DNA from: Leptolyngbya sp. FACHB-8
Lineage (GTDB): Bacteria; Cyanobacteriota; Cyanobacteriia; Elainellales; Elainellaceae
Assembly: GCF_014695575.1 (NCBI RefSeq)
Contig: NZ_JACJOO010000075.1
Location: forward strand, 104,900-168,899
Direction of reading: 5' to 3'
DNA length: 64,000 bases
Positions 33,419 through 42,955 of the stretch are shown here, one piece after another. The first letter of the stretch is position 1; every line of letters begins with the position of its first letter. The notes beneath the pieces were generated by a model. That model was not told the DNA's origin and made no database searches. It saw only the letters and a program-made list of their open reading frames with translations. The position numbers and the translations under genes were made by a program.

Positions 33419-33670
33419 TTAGACCTCTGCTTGTTGTCGCTCCTCGTCTTCGATCGCCTGGATGGTCAACAGCAACTGTTCCTCCAGTTCTTCAAACTCC
33501 TCCTCAGGAACATCTCCCATATCAAAGGCCAACTGTAGGGCAAGAAGTTGCTTTTTCAGGTTTTCCTTCTCGTTGAGATGGGGTTCTGCCTGTTCCAAAA
33601 TCTTCTCAGCAATCCAGGAAATCCCATTGACGGGAGCCAAAATGGGAGCGGCAAGTAGGTCAAGAAACAT
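33419..33670 (-). CDS. gvpG: Gas vesicle protein GvpG
   Basis: An 83-residue GvpG-type accessory protein: N-terminal MFLDLLAAPILAPVNGISWI followed by an acidic coiled-coil region (EEEFEELEEQLL). GvpG is a minor component needed for gas vesicle assembly. It follows gvpF with a 5-bp gap on the same strand. No gvpA shell gene is nearby. Confidence 0.85.
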   Translation of the reverse strand: MFLDLLAAPILAPVNGISWIAEKILEQAEPHLNEKENLKKQLLALQLAFDMGDVPEEEFEELEEQLLLTIQAIEDEERQQAEV

Positions 33671-33675
33671 AGGGC

Positions 33676-34410
33676 TTACTCCAGCTGGGCAAAGTTGAAC
33701 GGTGCAGTGAAATTGTTGTAGCGAATCTTCAGGCGGCCCTCAAATTGGTGATCCAATTCCTCGATCTTGTGGCCAAAGTCCAGTTCATCGTCCCAGGGAA
33801 TCAGGTAAGCGGCGTTGTAAATCATGCTTTCCGTCATAGGGTCGTTTTCTACCATGGCGATCGCCATCGGGTTCAACAACTGCCGGAATGTCTCAATAAT
33901 CTCCTGCTTGCGGGCCTCCATCGCCTTCTCGATAGCCTGCCCAATACGCACGATCTCATCCATGCTGAGGGTTTTGCCCTCCAAGAGATCGCGCTCCTGG
34001 CGTAAGGCATCGTTTTCGGCCATTAGGGTTTCGAGTTCGCGATCGCTTTCCCAAGACAGTTTCACCCCGACTTCCCGCCGTCCTTCCAGCCGGATAAAAA
34101 GTTGCCTCAGAGTTTCTCCCTGGGGGTTGAGCAACTGCGTTTGTACCGTTTCCCAAGCATCAATGATCAACCCAAATTGAAGGGGTAACAACGTGCGATA
34201 GCCGTGCTCCATCGCCTGTTCTAAGACCCGCTCATGGCCCAGCAAATTGCGGCGGCTCGCCAGATAACGCTCCTGTTGCGCCTCCGAGTAGAGGAATACG
34301 AAGCCGTCCAACGAGTGGGCGTGCACAGGTTGCTTATCTAAACCTTCCAGAGCTAAGTGACGGGGGCCAGGCTCCGGAAAGATGCCATAGAGATAATGTC
34401 CGAATCCCAT
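33676..34410 (-). CDS. gvpF: Gas vesicle protein GvpF/GvpL family
   Basis: A 244-residue GvpF/L-type protein. The N-terminal domain starts GHYLYGIFPEP and carries LPLQFGLIIDAWETVQ; a coiled-coil middle (~120-175) and a C-terminal domain ending FNFAQLE follow, including AAYLIPWDDELDFGHKIEEL. GvpF binds the shell protein GvpA during nucleation. Here it forms a two-gene unit with gvpG, isolated from any gvpA, C, J, K, N or W gene in the window. Its function therefore depends on genes elsewhere, or the pair is a relic. Confidence 0.88.
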   Translation of the reverse strand: MGFGHYLYGIFPEPGPRHLALEGLDKQPVHAHSLDGFVFLYSEAQQERYLASRRNLLGHERVLEQAMEHGYRTLLPLQFGLIIDAWETVQTQLLNPQGETLRQLFIRLEGRREVGVKLSWESDRELETLMAENDALRQERDLLEGKTLSMDEIVRIGQAIEKAMEARKQEIIETFRQLLNPMAIAMVENDPMTESMIYNAAYLIPWDDELDFGHKIEELDHQFEGRLKIRYNNFTAPFNFAQLE

Positions 34411-34661
34411 AAATTGCCATTTCGATACCTATCTTGAGAGTACCCAGCCCAACCTGCTCCATCCGCATAACTATGGATAATTGCAATGTTTTTTCTGGCG
34501 CGATCGCTCCAATGGCTATTTCTGGCGTTGCAAATGGATGTATTTTCATATCTGTACCAAAACCGAGAACCGTTGTTTCTACGTTGCGACGAAAAACAAC
34601 AATTCTGGATTTTGGTGTTAGAAAGTTGCGAGATGTGGGTATTACTTGTCTCTAATAGCAC
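34411..34661. other. Spacer upstream of gvpF
   Basis: About 250 bp, AT-rich, must hold the gvpF promoter on the minus strand. No gene or strong hairpin is seen before the 133-bp element begins. Confidence 0.4.
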
Positions 34662-34794
34662 CAGCAATTCTCAGTATGGGCATCAAAGCCAAGAGTTCAC
34701 GCCCTACGGGCGTGAACTCTTGGCTTTGATGCCCGAAAACCGCGCGCCTTTGGCGTGCGGTTTTCGGGCCTGATTTCAAAATGAGAATTGCTGC
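34662..34794. mobile_element. 133-bp double-hairpin MITE-like element, copy B
   Basis: Same layout as copy A: ends CAGCAATTCTCA / TGAGAATTGCTGC, hairpin 1 tip CACGCCC-TAC-GGGCGTG, hairpin 2 arm CCCGAAAACCGC (one G-T mismatch in the stem). It is flanked by the exact 8-bp direct repeat AATAGCAC (34654-34661 and 34795-34802). Stem bases differ from copy A in pairs. Confidence 0.92.
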
Positions 34795-34877
34795 AATAGC
34801 ACACCAAAGATTGGCTTTTTCCAGAACTCACGTTACCCTTATGACAAATTTTTAAGCTCTGGAAGGGGTGAAAGTCT

Positions 34878-35261
34878 ATGGCACGAGCACGAAACGGAGC
34901 GACTGGCTTTTTTCGAGATTTTCGGGACTTTCTCAATCGCGGCAACGTGGTGGAACTTGCTGTTGCCGTTGTAGTAGGAACAGCATTTGGGCAGGTTGTG
35001 GAGGCGATTGTGAATTTAGTCAGCACCGCAGTCCTCAACCCGGTACTGCAACAACTTCAAATTGAGCGTCTGCAAGACTGGCCCCTGGGTTCTGTAATTG
35101 TTGCCGTTATTAACTTTCTCCTAATTGCATTTCTGGTGTTTTTGATTGTGCGTGTGGTTGAACGGTTTAAGGGACGCCCGCCTGCTGGCCCCGATCCTGT
35201 AGAAGTACAAAGCCGTTTGGCAGATGCTGTAAATCGCCTGGTCGATCGATTGGAACAATAG
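34878..35261 (+). CDS. mscL: Large-conductance mechanosensitive channel MscL family
   Basis: A 127-residue inner-membrane channel that opens on osmotic downshock. The N-terminal FFRDFRDFLNRGNVVELAVAVVVGTAFG is the MscL signature (amphipathic helix plus TM1 pore helix). TM2 is VIVAVINFLLIAFLVFLIVRVVERF, followed by a C-terminal helical bundle. Length is typical. It is monocistronic, divergent from gvpF with element copy B between. Confidence 0.9.
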   Translation: MARARNGATGFFRDFRDFLNRGNVVELAVAVVVGTAFGQVVEAIVNLVSTAVLNPVLQQLQIERLQDWPLGSVIVAVINFLLIAFLVFLIVRVVERFKGRPPAGPDPVEVQSRLADAVNRLVDRLEQ

Positions 35262-35809
35262 CCGAAGACCTCTTTTATAGAGCTTCTCATCGGGGTGCAT
35301 TACAGTTGAATTGGTAAGGTATCCAGTAACCTCCATCAATTCAACCTTTGTATTCCAATTATTCCGTAATGTTTGGAAGTAGAATTCTAGTCTGACCTGG
35401 TATGTGGAATTTTCCAATCTAGTCCTCTGTCAAGGAGTTTTTGAGTGAGTCTGCGACCCCTCAAAAACTCCTCAAATTTCATGTTCAAGTGTGGGGTTAA
35501 CCCCACACTTGAACATTGACAGACCACTAGTAGGGATGTGGAATTTCACCTCACCTTCCTCTCTCGTATCTCACCCGATTGAGAAGAGGTGTAATTTTTC
35601 ATTTAGTCATACTTCCTACTTAAGCAATACGGATGAGCCAATAGCCCTAATTTTTCCCGCTGCTAAATAGAGTTCTGCAATAGATGCGCGTAGTTTCACA
35701 TCTTATTTCATAGCTTTATTCAGTACCACCTCATTTTTCAGTAAGGTACAGGAGGCGATCGCTCCCTCGACTCATCCATAATGAAGAGCGATTCATCCCA
35801 CATTTCCTT
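35262..35809. other. Intergenic region 548 bp
   Basis: It contains the double-hairpin repeat 35419-35530 and, after it, a decayed segment (35535-35585: GATGTGGAATTTCACCTC ... CTCACCCGATTGAGAA) resembling the right arm of the palindrome at 44094-44172. No gene is supported. Confidence 0.5.
35419..35530. repeat. Double-hairpin repeat, copy 2 (CTAGT...ACTAG ends)
   Basis: Ends CTAGTCCTCTGTCAA and TTGACAGACCACTAG are inverted repeats with two mismatches. Inner hairpins have arms GGAGTTTTTGAG and TGTTCAAGTGTGGGG. Compared with 33319-33412, both arms changed together. Confidence 0.8.
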
Positions 35810-36958
35810 ATGAGCGAGCCGCCGTCCATCCTGATCGTTGATGACGAACCTAATAATTTTGATGTCATTGAAGCATTTCTACTTCAGGAAGGTTATCAAC
35901 TTCACTACTGCTCCCTGGGCTCCAACGCAATCGAGAAATTATCAGTATTCTGCCCCGATGTCATTCTTCTGGACGTGATGATGCCCCAGATGGATGGGAT
36001 TGAAGTATGCCGCCACATCAAAGCAGATCCAGCCTGGCAATCAACGCCTATCATCATGGTCACAGCCTTAACCGCAAAGGAGGATTTGGCCCGTTGTCTG
36101 GAGGCCGGAGCGGACGACTTCATTAGCAAACCCGTCAATGCTCTAGAACTCCGTGCCCGTGTCCACTCGATGCTGCGAATTAAACAGCAGCACGACCATT
36201 TGGAACGACTGCTACAACTGCGACAAGACATGGTGTGCTTACTGGAGAGCACTCTAGATGGAGTAAGGGGAAGTATTACTCGTTCTTTACCCCATGAATT
36301 CAACACACCTATCAATGGCATTTTGGGAGCTATTGATCTGTTATTAAATGCTCCAGAAAACTTGGATCAGAGCGAGCGAGAGGAACTTCTCGGCTTAATT
36401 CAAAAATCTGCAAAGCGGATGAATCGGCTGATTCAAAACTTTTTGATCTATGGGCGATTAGAACTGATTACTAGTGACCCAGAAGCCATTGAAAAAGCCA
36501 GGGGCCAAACCCATATTACCCCTGCTAAGGTATGGATTACGACCAGTGCCCAACGGCTGTCTGAGCAGGCAAAGCGCCAAACAGATATAACCTGCACTAT
36601 CGAGGATAGTATTCTCTCCATCTCTGAGAAAGACCTTCAGAAAATTACAGAAGAATTACTCGATAATGCCCTAAAGTTTTCTCAACCCGGCAGCCCTATT
36701 CAAGTTGTCGGAAAACCTGTCGGTGAACTCTTTCATCTGTCCATCCTGAATTATGGACGGGGTATGAGTGATGAGCAAATTGCTCAGATTGGCGCTCTAG
36801 TTCAATTTGACCGAAAGAGTTATGAGCAACAAGGTTCTGGCCTTGGCCTAGCCATCGTCAGCAAAATGATGCAACTCTATGGTGGGACATTCTCCATACA
36901 GAGTGAGACGAATGGAAGAACAACTGTAGAATTGGAAATACCTGTTTTAGCCGATTAA
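35810..36958 (+). CDS. Response regulator-histidine kinase (REC-HisKA-HATPase)
   Basis: A 382-residue cytosolic signalling protein. A receiver domain (1-125; acidic DD at 11-12, phosphoacceptor Asp55, Lys107 in SKPVN) is followed by a HisKA-like segment with His162 in LPHEFNTPING and an HATPase domain (GSGLGLAIVSKMM near 345). It is closely similar to the protein at 42956-44041, including ALTAKEDLARCL and ADDFISKPVNA. It lies 382 bp upstream of the giant hybrid kinase. The region around the phosphoacceptor His differs from its paralogue (HEFNTPI here, HDLRTPL there). Confidence 0.88.
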   Translation: MSEPPSILIVDDEPNNFDVIEAFLLQEGYQLHYCSLGSNAIEKLSVFCPDVILLDVMMPQMDGIEVCRHIKADPAWQSTPIIMVTALTAKEDLARCLEAGADDFISKPVNALELRARVHSMLRIKQQHDHLERLLQLRQDMVCLLESTLDGVRGSITRSLPHEFNTPINGILGAIDLLLNAPENLDQSEREELLGLIQKSAKRMNRLIQNFLIYGRLELITSDPEAIEKARGQTHITPAKVWITTSAQRLSEQAKRQTDITCTIEDSILSISEKDLQKITEELLDNALKFSQPGSPIQVVGKPVGELFHLSILNYGRGMSDEQIAQIGALVQFDRKSYEQQGSGLGLAIVSKMMQLYGGTFSIQSETNGRTTVELEIPVLAD

Positions 36959-36982
36959 CTCCATAGCTCAAACATCTTCTGA

Positions 36983-37036
36983 GAACTACCTACATTAGGG
37001 GAAATGACTAAATATTCCCTCTAATGTAGGTAGTTC
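36983..37036. repeat. 54-bp palindrome after the first receiver-kinase gene
   Basis: Arms of at least 15 bp (GAACTACCTACATTA) around a loop of ~22 nt with partial inner pairing. Possible terminator. Confidence 0.7.
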
Positions 37037-37037
37037 G

Positions 37038-37082
37038 ATTCTTATTAGGGTGATAGGTTCTACCCATCACCCTAATAAGAAT
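37038..37082. repeat. 45-bp palindrome
   Basis: Arms ATTCTTATTAGGGTGAT and complement, 11-nt loop. Confidence 0.75.
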
Positions 37083-37340
37083 TTGTCAATTATGAAATGA
37101 GTGTGACCATGGAGCAAGAGCGTGTGGGCATAATTACATAAAAAATGCTGTACCACTCGCGATACAAGCAGCATAGCGTTTTGAACTTTATGTGTAATTG
37201 AGTTGAGCTACTCCATCACCAGGAAAGTTTCTTAAATAGCCAGCAGAGTTTGTTATTTCTTTGCCTTTTGGGCGAACACTAAGAGCGTTATTGGGTCAAC
37301 CTTGCCAGACCCATCTTTGTAATTCCAGTGGGACAGGTCT

Positions 37341-40300
37341 ATGGCTTCTAGCCAGGTTTTTCTGGTTGAGGCGGATACTCAAACGCAGGCCACCCTTCAA
37401 GCAACCCTTGAAGGGTGTGGATGGGTCTGTGAGGTAGCTACTCCCGACGGGATAGCGACAAACGATGCCAGAACTATTGCGCTACTAGCATCCTGCCGAG
37501 TTGCTCTACTGACGAGCAGCATGGGGGCAGAAGCGCTACTTCCCATGCTGGCCCACTGTATTCATGAAGGCATTGCTGTAGTCGTTGGTGTTCAGCCAGG
37601 AGAAGAGGACTTAGCTCTGGCCTGCCTTGAGCAGGGAGCGGCAGACTACATTTTGCAGGACCCGAACAATGGCTATCTGAAACTGCTAGGGATAAAGCTC
37701 CGACGGGTCATGGAGCAGGCGAGCGCCCCAGAACACTACCACACCGAAACCCCACCGCAATGGCTGCTGGCTGGCACCGTTCCTGTAGAGTTGAAACCTC
37801 AACAGGCTCTAGCAGTGCAGAATGTCAGCCAGTCCCTGCTTCAGAGTATTTATGAGGGCACGGCTGAGTCAATCTTCACCATTGACCTCTCACCCGATGG
37901 AGAATTCTATTACAGCGGGCTAAATCCGGCCCATGAGCGGCAAACGGGTTTGTCTAATGCCGACCTGTGTGGCAAAACTCCTGAAGACATCCTGCCATCC
38001 GAAATGGCTCAGGTGGTGCGGCAGCGTTATGAAACATGTTTTCGAACAGGGGAGCACCTGATTTACGAAGAGCACCTTCCATTTCAGGGAAAAGATTTGT
38101 GGTGGCTCACACGGTTATCGCCACTGAAACGGGAGGACGGCACTGTCTACCGCATTGTCGGTTTTACCACCGACATTACCGAGCGCAAGCAGATGGAACA
38201 AAGCTTGCGCCGCAGCGAAGAAATGAACCGGGCTCTGGTACAAGCTATTCCTGACTATCTCATTCGGATGCATCGGGATGGCACCTATTTAGATATCCGG
38301 AACCGGGGCAGTATTCACCTGTTCAACCCTGCAGCCAGTGTACCTGGATCGCACCTCAACCAGAGCCTTCCCCCAGATCTAGCAGAACGTCGCCGCTACT
38401 ACACCGAGCAAGCCATTCACACGCAACAGCTGCAAACCTATGAGCAGAAGGTGGAGATGCAGGGTGCATGTTATTACGAGGAGGTGCGCATAGTTCCCTG
38501 CAGTGGGGATGAGGTTCTCATCATCATTCGGGATGTCACCGACCGCAAGCTAGCGGAGCAAGCACTGCTGGAAAGTGAAGAGCGTTTCCGGCAAGTAGCG
38601 AACAACATCAACGAGGTGTTTTACCTGTCAGACCTGCGTTGCCCCCAAATGTTATACGTCAGCCCAGCCTATGAAACCATTTGGGGCCGCTCCTGCCAAA
38701 GTTTATATGATTCTCCGGCGTCATTTCTAGAAGCAATTCATCTGGACGATCGCCCCCAAATCCTCTCTGCCCTTGAGCAACAAACCCTGGGTCAGGCAAC
38801 GCATTGTGAGTACCGGGTTGTGCAGCCCAATGGTGGTGTTCGGTGGGTGAGCGATCGCAGTTTTCCCATCCGCAACGAGGCAGGCGAGGTATACCGATTC
38901 TGTGGCATTGCCGAAGATATCACCGAACAGCACCAATCCACTGAAACACTACACAACCTGGTAGAAGGGGCGGCAGCAACTATCGGGGAGAACTTCTTCC
39001 CAGCCATGGGGCACTACATTGCTACAGCTCTCAATGTGCGCTACGTCATCGTTAATCGCACTCAGGGACATTTTCAGGAAACATTGCTGTTGTGGGCCGA
39101 TGGCAAAGTTTGCCCTAACATTCAATTTCCAACCAATACCGTTCCTTGCGGTGTCACGATAGCCCAGGGTCAGTACTACTGCCCGCAACAGTTGCAGCAA
39201 CAGTTTCCAGATGCCCCTGTACTGGCAGACATCGGTGCCGAGTCCTATTTTGGGGTCGTGCTTACCCGGAGTTCGGGGGAAGTCATCGGAACCCTCTGTG
39301 TTGTGGATGACAAGTCTTTCACCCGACATGAGCGGGCAACCGCTATCCTTCGGGTATTTGCGGCGCGGGTCAGTGCCGAACTGGAACGGCAGGAAGCGAT
39401 GGTGGCACTCCATCAGCTCAACCAGGATTTAGAATTCCGCGTTAGCGAACGCACTGCTGCCCTGCAACGAGTGAATAACAAAATGCAGCAGGCGATCGCC
39501 CAACAGCAACACCTGGCCGAAGAGTTGCAGAACATGAGCGATCGCCTGAGCCTGGCCATCACCTCAGGCGGCATCGGCATCTGGGAATGGGACATTGTCC
39601 AGAACAGCATTGCTTGGGATGACCGCATGTACGCGTTGTATGGCGTCAAGCGGGAAGACTTTGGCAGCGCCTATGCAGCCTGGCTCCACGCGATTCATCC
39701 CGATGACCGAGCCGAAGCGCAACAGGTTTCAGAGCAAGCTCGCCGAGGTGAGCGCGATTACAACACCGAATTTCGGGTTGTTCACTCAGGTGGCTCCATT
39801 CATTACCTCAAAGCCCATGCCCTGGTGCAGCGTGACGAGCAGGGTACTGCCCTCCGCATGATTGGCATTAACTACGACATCACCGAGAGCAAGCGCGATA
39901 AAGCAGCCCTGGAACGTCGGGAACAATATCTGATGACCCTGGTGGAAGTTCAGCAGCAACTGATTGGTAGCCAGGGCATCCTTTCCGGTTATCACAAGAT
40001 CTTGGAGCATCTAGGGCAACTTTCTGGGGCCTCGCGGGTTTATTTGTTCCGCAATCATGATGATGAAGCCGGACAGTTATTCAGCAGCCAGCAGGTGGAG
40101 TGGTGTGCCGAGGGCGTTATGCCCCAAATCCACAACCCAGCCCTACAAAATCTTCCGCTGCAAGCCTTATTGCCACGCTGGGTTGAGGTTTTGTCCCGGG
40201 GAGAGGCGATTAGCAGCCGTGTCATTGACCTGCCGGAATCGGAACAGATTATTCTGAAAACACAGGATATTCTCTCCATTATGGTCTTGCCATTAATTGT

Positions 40301-42941
40301 GGATGGGGTGTTCTGGGGGCTGATTGGATTTGAGCGGCGCGATCGCGAAGTTCTCTGGGAAGCTTCGGAAACCCATTTACTGCGATCGGCAGCCTGGACT
40401 TTATCGCTCGACCAGAAGCGGCGACAGTCGGAAATCGCCTTACAGGAAAGTGAAGCTCGCTATCGAGCCATTCTCGAAGCCATGCCCGACCTGTTGCTGC
40501 GGCTGCACCGAGATGGCACCTGTCTGGATTGTATTTTGCCGGCTCGTAGCCCTAGCGACCGTTTTTTGGAAGTGCATCAACACATCTCAGAAGTGCTGCC
40601 TCCCGAACTGCTGGAATACCAGCTGGCAGCAATCCATGCAGCCATTACGACTGGAGAACTTCAGATCTACGAACACCAGTTCACGAAAGATGAAGGGTGC
40701 GTTGGCGAAGAAATCCGTGTTCTGGCTATTAATGAAGATGAGGTGCTAGTGGTCGTGCGGGATATTACCGCGCGTCTACGAGCTGAGCTGGAACTGCAAC
40801 GCAACCGAGATTTGCGTGATGCCTTCTTTGATGAATCGACCGATGCTCTGTTTCTGGTTGATCCTGAAACCGATTTGATCACCAATTGCAATGATCGGGC
40901 CGTCGAGATGTTTGAGGCCGAGAACAAAGGTGACTTGCTTAATATTTGCGGCAATTTGTTGCAGCGCTATCCCTTTCCCGTCGAGGAACTGGAGGCGATC
41001 GACCAGGAAATGCAAAGCACTGGGTTCTGGAACCGGGAAATCGAATATGTCACTCAGAAAGGTCATGTTTTCTGGGCTAGCATTGCCGGAACCCAAATTT
41101 CTGTGGCCGGGGCCGTTACCCAACTGCTACGCCTGACCGACATTAGCCATCGTAAGGAAATTGAGTTTCGCCTGAATCAACAGGTGGAAAAAGAGCATTT
41201 ACTGATTTCCATCTTGCAGCGGATTCAGGAGACCCGGGATGTTAATGCCATTGTAGAGACCGCCGTGAAAGAAGCCCGCGCGCTCATCCAATCGGATCGT
41301 GTGCTGGCCTATCAGATTTTTAGCGATCGCTCAGGACAAGTGGTTGCTGAGGCAACGGCCCATCCCTGGCAACGAGTACTGACCGGTGAACTCTCTCCAA
41401 AAGCCTTTTCAGAGGCCTGCTACGAGCTCTATCTGCAGGGCAACATTAATGTCGTAAATGATCGCACCCAAACTCCCATCACGGAATACATGGTGGAGTT
41501 TATGGATGATTTCAACGTTCAGGCCAAGCTAGTGGTGCCCATCGTGCAGCAGGAGACCCAGCAATTATGGGGACTTTTGATAGCCCATGAGTGTGCAACC
41601 CCCCGCCAGTGGCAACAGGAGGAAATCACGCTCCTGCAACAACTGGCCGACTATCTAGCCGTAGCAATTCGCCAATCTGCCCTGTATTGCCAATTAGAAG
41701 TAGAACTCAACGAACGCAAGGTAGCTGAAACCAACCTGCAAAATGCCAATCAGGAATTGCAGTCCGTTAACGTCCAGTTGGCTCGGGCAACCCGTCTCAA
41801 GGATGAGTTTTTAGCAAGTATGAGCCACGAACTACGAACTCCCTTGAACGCTATTTTAGGGATGTCTGAGGGGTTACAGGAACAGGTATTTGGTAGCCTG
41901 ACTGCAGCGCAAGGGAAGGCGATCGCCACCATTGACCGCAGTGGTCGCCACTTGCTCGACCTGATTAACGACATTCTTGATTTAGCAAAAATTGAATCTG
42001 GCAAATTGGAACTTCAAGCTTTGCCAACCTCCATTCGCGACCTCTGTCTCTCCAGCCTCAGTCTGATTAAACAATTAGCTCATCAAAAAAACATTCAATT
42101 AGATATTCAGATTCCGGCTAATTTGGGCACTATTCGAGTAGACGAGCGACGTATGCGCCAGGTCTTGCTGAACTTGCTGAGCAATGCCGTCAAATTCACT
42201 CCAGAGGGCGGCCGAGTTACCCTCGCCATTACCCTGGACGACTTGCAGGAAAACATCCAGTTCAACGTCATCGATACCGGAATTGGCATTGCCGCAGAGG
42301 ATATGGCGAAGTTGTTTCAATCTTTTGTGCAAATCGACAGTCGGCTGAACCGCCAGTATGCTGGCACTGGGCTGGGCCTGGCACTGGTTCGACGAATTGT
42401 GGAGATGCATGATGGAACGGTTGAGGTCAAAAGTAGTCTGGGACAGGGCAGTCAATTTATTGTGACATTGCCCTATCGCACAACCAATTTAACCTTCTCC
42501 GCAGGTTCCTGGGAATCTTCATCGCCCCCTCCATTCGTTGCTGGAGTCGAGACGCCGGAAGACCCATCGAAACATCGGCCCCTGGTACTGCTTGCCGAAG
42601 ACAATCAGGCAAACATCGACACCTTTAGCAATTACCTGACGAGTTGCGGGTATCGCATGCTAACAGCACTGAATGGGCATGAGGTGATGAATTTGATTCA
42701 GGCTCACCACCCTGATGTAATTCTGATGGATATCCAAATGCCGGGAATTGACGGACTGGAAGCAACTCAGCGGATTCGATCACTACCGGGAATGGAAGCG
42801 ATACCGATTATTGCACTGACAGCACTGGCTATGCCTGGGGATCGCGATCGCTGCCTGGCTGCTGGAGCTAGCGAGTACCTGACGAAACCGATTCGGCTGC
42901 GGCATCTGGTCGATACTATCGCTCGATTTTTATCCCGCTAG
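37341..42941 (+). CDS. Giant multi-PAS/GAF hybrid sensor histidine kinase
   Basis: An 1866-residue cytosolic hybrid kinase. Rough order: degenerate receiver-like domain (1-130, no clear phosphoacceptor Asp), PAS (~165-285), PAS (~295-410), PAS (~415-540), GAF (~545-690), coiled coil, PAS (~735-860), GAF (~870-1040), PAS (~1050-1160), PAS (~1165-1280), GAF (~1290-1460). A HisKA domain with His1496 in MSHELRTPLNAIL, an HATPase (~1600-1720, GTGLGLALVRR) and a C-terminal receiver (Asp1797 in LMDIQMPG) follow. The last GAF resembles phytochrome-type GAFs but lacks the Cys-His chromophore pair. No transmembrane segment is seen. It sits between two receiver-kinase paralogues, ending 14 bp before the second. 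Confidence 0.9.
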   Translation: MASSQVFLVEADTQTQATLQATLEGCGWVCEVATPDGIATNDARTIALLASCRVALLTSSMGAEALLPMLAHCIHEGIAVVVGVQPGEEDLALACLEQGAADYILQDPNNGYLKLLGIKLRRVMEQASAPEHYHTETPPQWLLAGTVPVELKPQQALAVQNVSQSLLQSIYEGTAESIFTIDLSPDGEFYYSGLNPAHERQTGLSNADLCGKTPEDILPSEMAQVVRQRYETCFRTGEHLIYEEHLPFQGKDLWWLTRLSPLKREDGTVYRIVGFTTDITERKQMEQSLRRSEEMNRALVQAIPDYLIRMHRDGTYLDIRNRGSIHLFNPAASVPGSHLNQSLPPDLAERRRYYTEQAIHTQQLQTYEQKVEMQGACYYEEVRIVPCSGDEVLIIIRDVTDRKLAEQALLESEERFRQVANNINEVFYLSDLRCPQMLYVSPAYETIWGRSCQSLYDSPASFLEAIHLDDRPQILSALEQQTLGQATHCEYRVVQPNGGVRWVSDRSFPIRNEAGEVYRFCGIAEDITEQHQSTETLHNLVEGAAATIGENFFPAMGHYIATALNVRYVIVNRTQGHFQETLLLWADGKVCPNIQFPTNTVPCGVTIAQGQYYCPQQLQQQFPDAPVLADIGAESYFGVVLTRSSGEVIGTLCVVDDKSFTRHERATAILRVFAARVSAELERQEAMVALHQLNQDLEFRVSERTAALQRVNNKMQQAIAQQQHLAEELQNMSDRLSLAITSGGIGIWEWDIVQNSIAWDDRMYALYGVKREDFGSAYAAWLHAIHPDDRAEAQQVSEQARRGERDYNTEFRVVHSGGSIHYLKAHALVQRDEQGTALRMIGINYDITESKRDKAALERREQYLMTLVEVQQQLIGSQGILSGYHKILEHLGQLSGASRVYLFRNHDDEAGQLFSSQQVEWCAEGVMPQIHNPALQNLPLQALLPRWVEVLSRGEAISSRVIDLPESEQIILKTQDILSIMVLPLIVDGVFWGLIGFERRDREVLWEASETHLLRSAAWTLSLDQKRRQSEIALQESEARYRAILEAMPDLLLRLHRDGTCLDCILPARSPSDRFLEVHQHISEVLPPELLEYQLAAIHAAITTGELQIYEHQFTKDEGCVGEEIRVLAINEDEVLVVVRDITARLRAELELQRNRDLRDAFFDESTDALFLVDPETDLITNCNDRAVEMFEAENKGDLLNICGNLLQRYPFPVEELEAIDQEMQSTGFWNREIEYVTQKGHVFWASIAGTQISVAGAVTQLLRLTDISHRKEIEFRLNQQVEKEHLLISILQRIQETRDVNAIVETAVKEARALIQSDRVLAYQIFSDRSGQVVAEATAHPWQRVLTGELSPKAFSEACYELYLQGNINVVNDRTQTPITEYMVEFMDDFNVQAKLVVPIVQQETQQLWGLLIAHECATPRQWQQEEITLLQQLADYLAVAIRQSALYCQLEVELNERKVAETNLQNANQELQSVNVQLARATRLKDEFLASMSHELRTPLNAILGMSEGLQEQVFGSLTAAQGKAIATIDRSGRHLLDLINDILDLAKIESGKLELQALPTSIRDLCLSSLSLIKQLAHQKNIQLDIQIPANLGTIRVDERRMRQVLLNLLSNAVKFTPEGGRVTLAITLDDLQENIQFNVIDTGIGIAAEDMAKLFQSFVQIDSRLNRQYAGTGLGLALVRRIVEMHDGTVEVKSSLGQGSQFIVTLPYRTTNLTFSAGSWESSSPPPFVAGVETPEDPSKHRPLVLLAEDNQANIDTFSNYLTSCGYRMLTALNGHEVMNLIQAHHPDVILMDIQMPGIDGLEATQRIRSLPGMEAIPIIALTALAMPGDRDRCLAAGASEYLTKPIRLRHLVDTIARFLSR

Positions 42942-42955
42942 GAGCATCACGTTGT

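Larger units (their letters stand above)
36959..37340. other. Intergenic region with two palindromes
   Basis: Holds perfect-arm palindromes 36983-37036 (GAACTACCTACATTAG arm) and 37038-37082 (ATTCTTATTAGGGTGAT arm) placed back to back. The remaining ~260 bp before the hybrid kinase has no clear feature. Confidence 0.65.

Noticed and set aside
41260..41690. Cyanobacteriochrome GAF in the hybrid kinase
   Set aside because: The phytochrome-like GAF lacks the chromophore-binding Cys-His pair, so bilin attachment is not supported.
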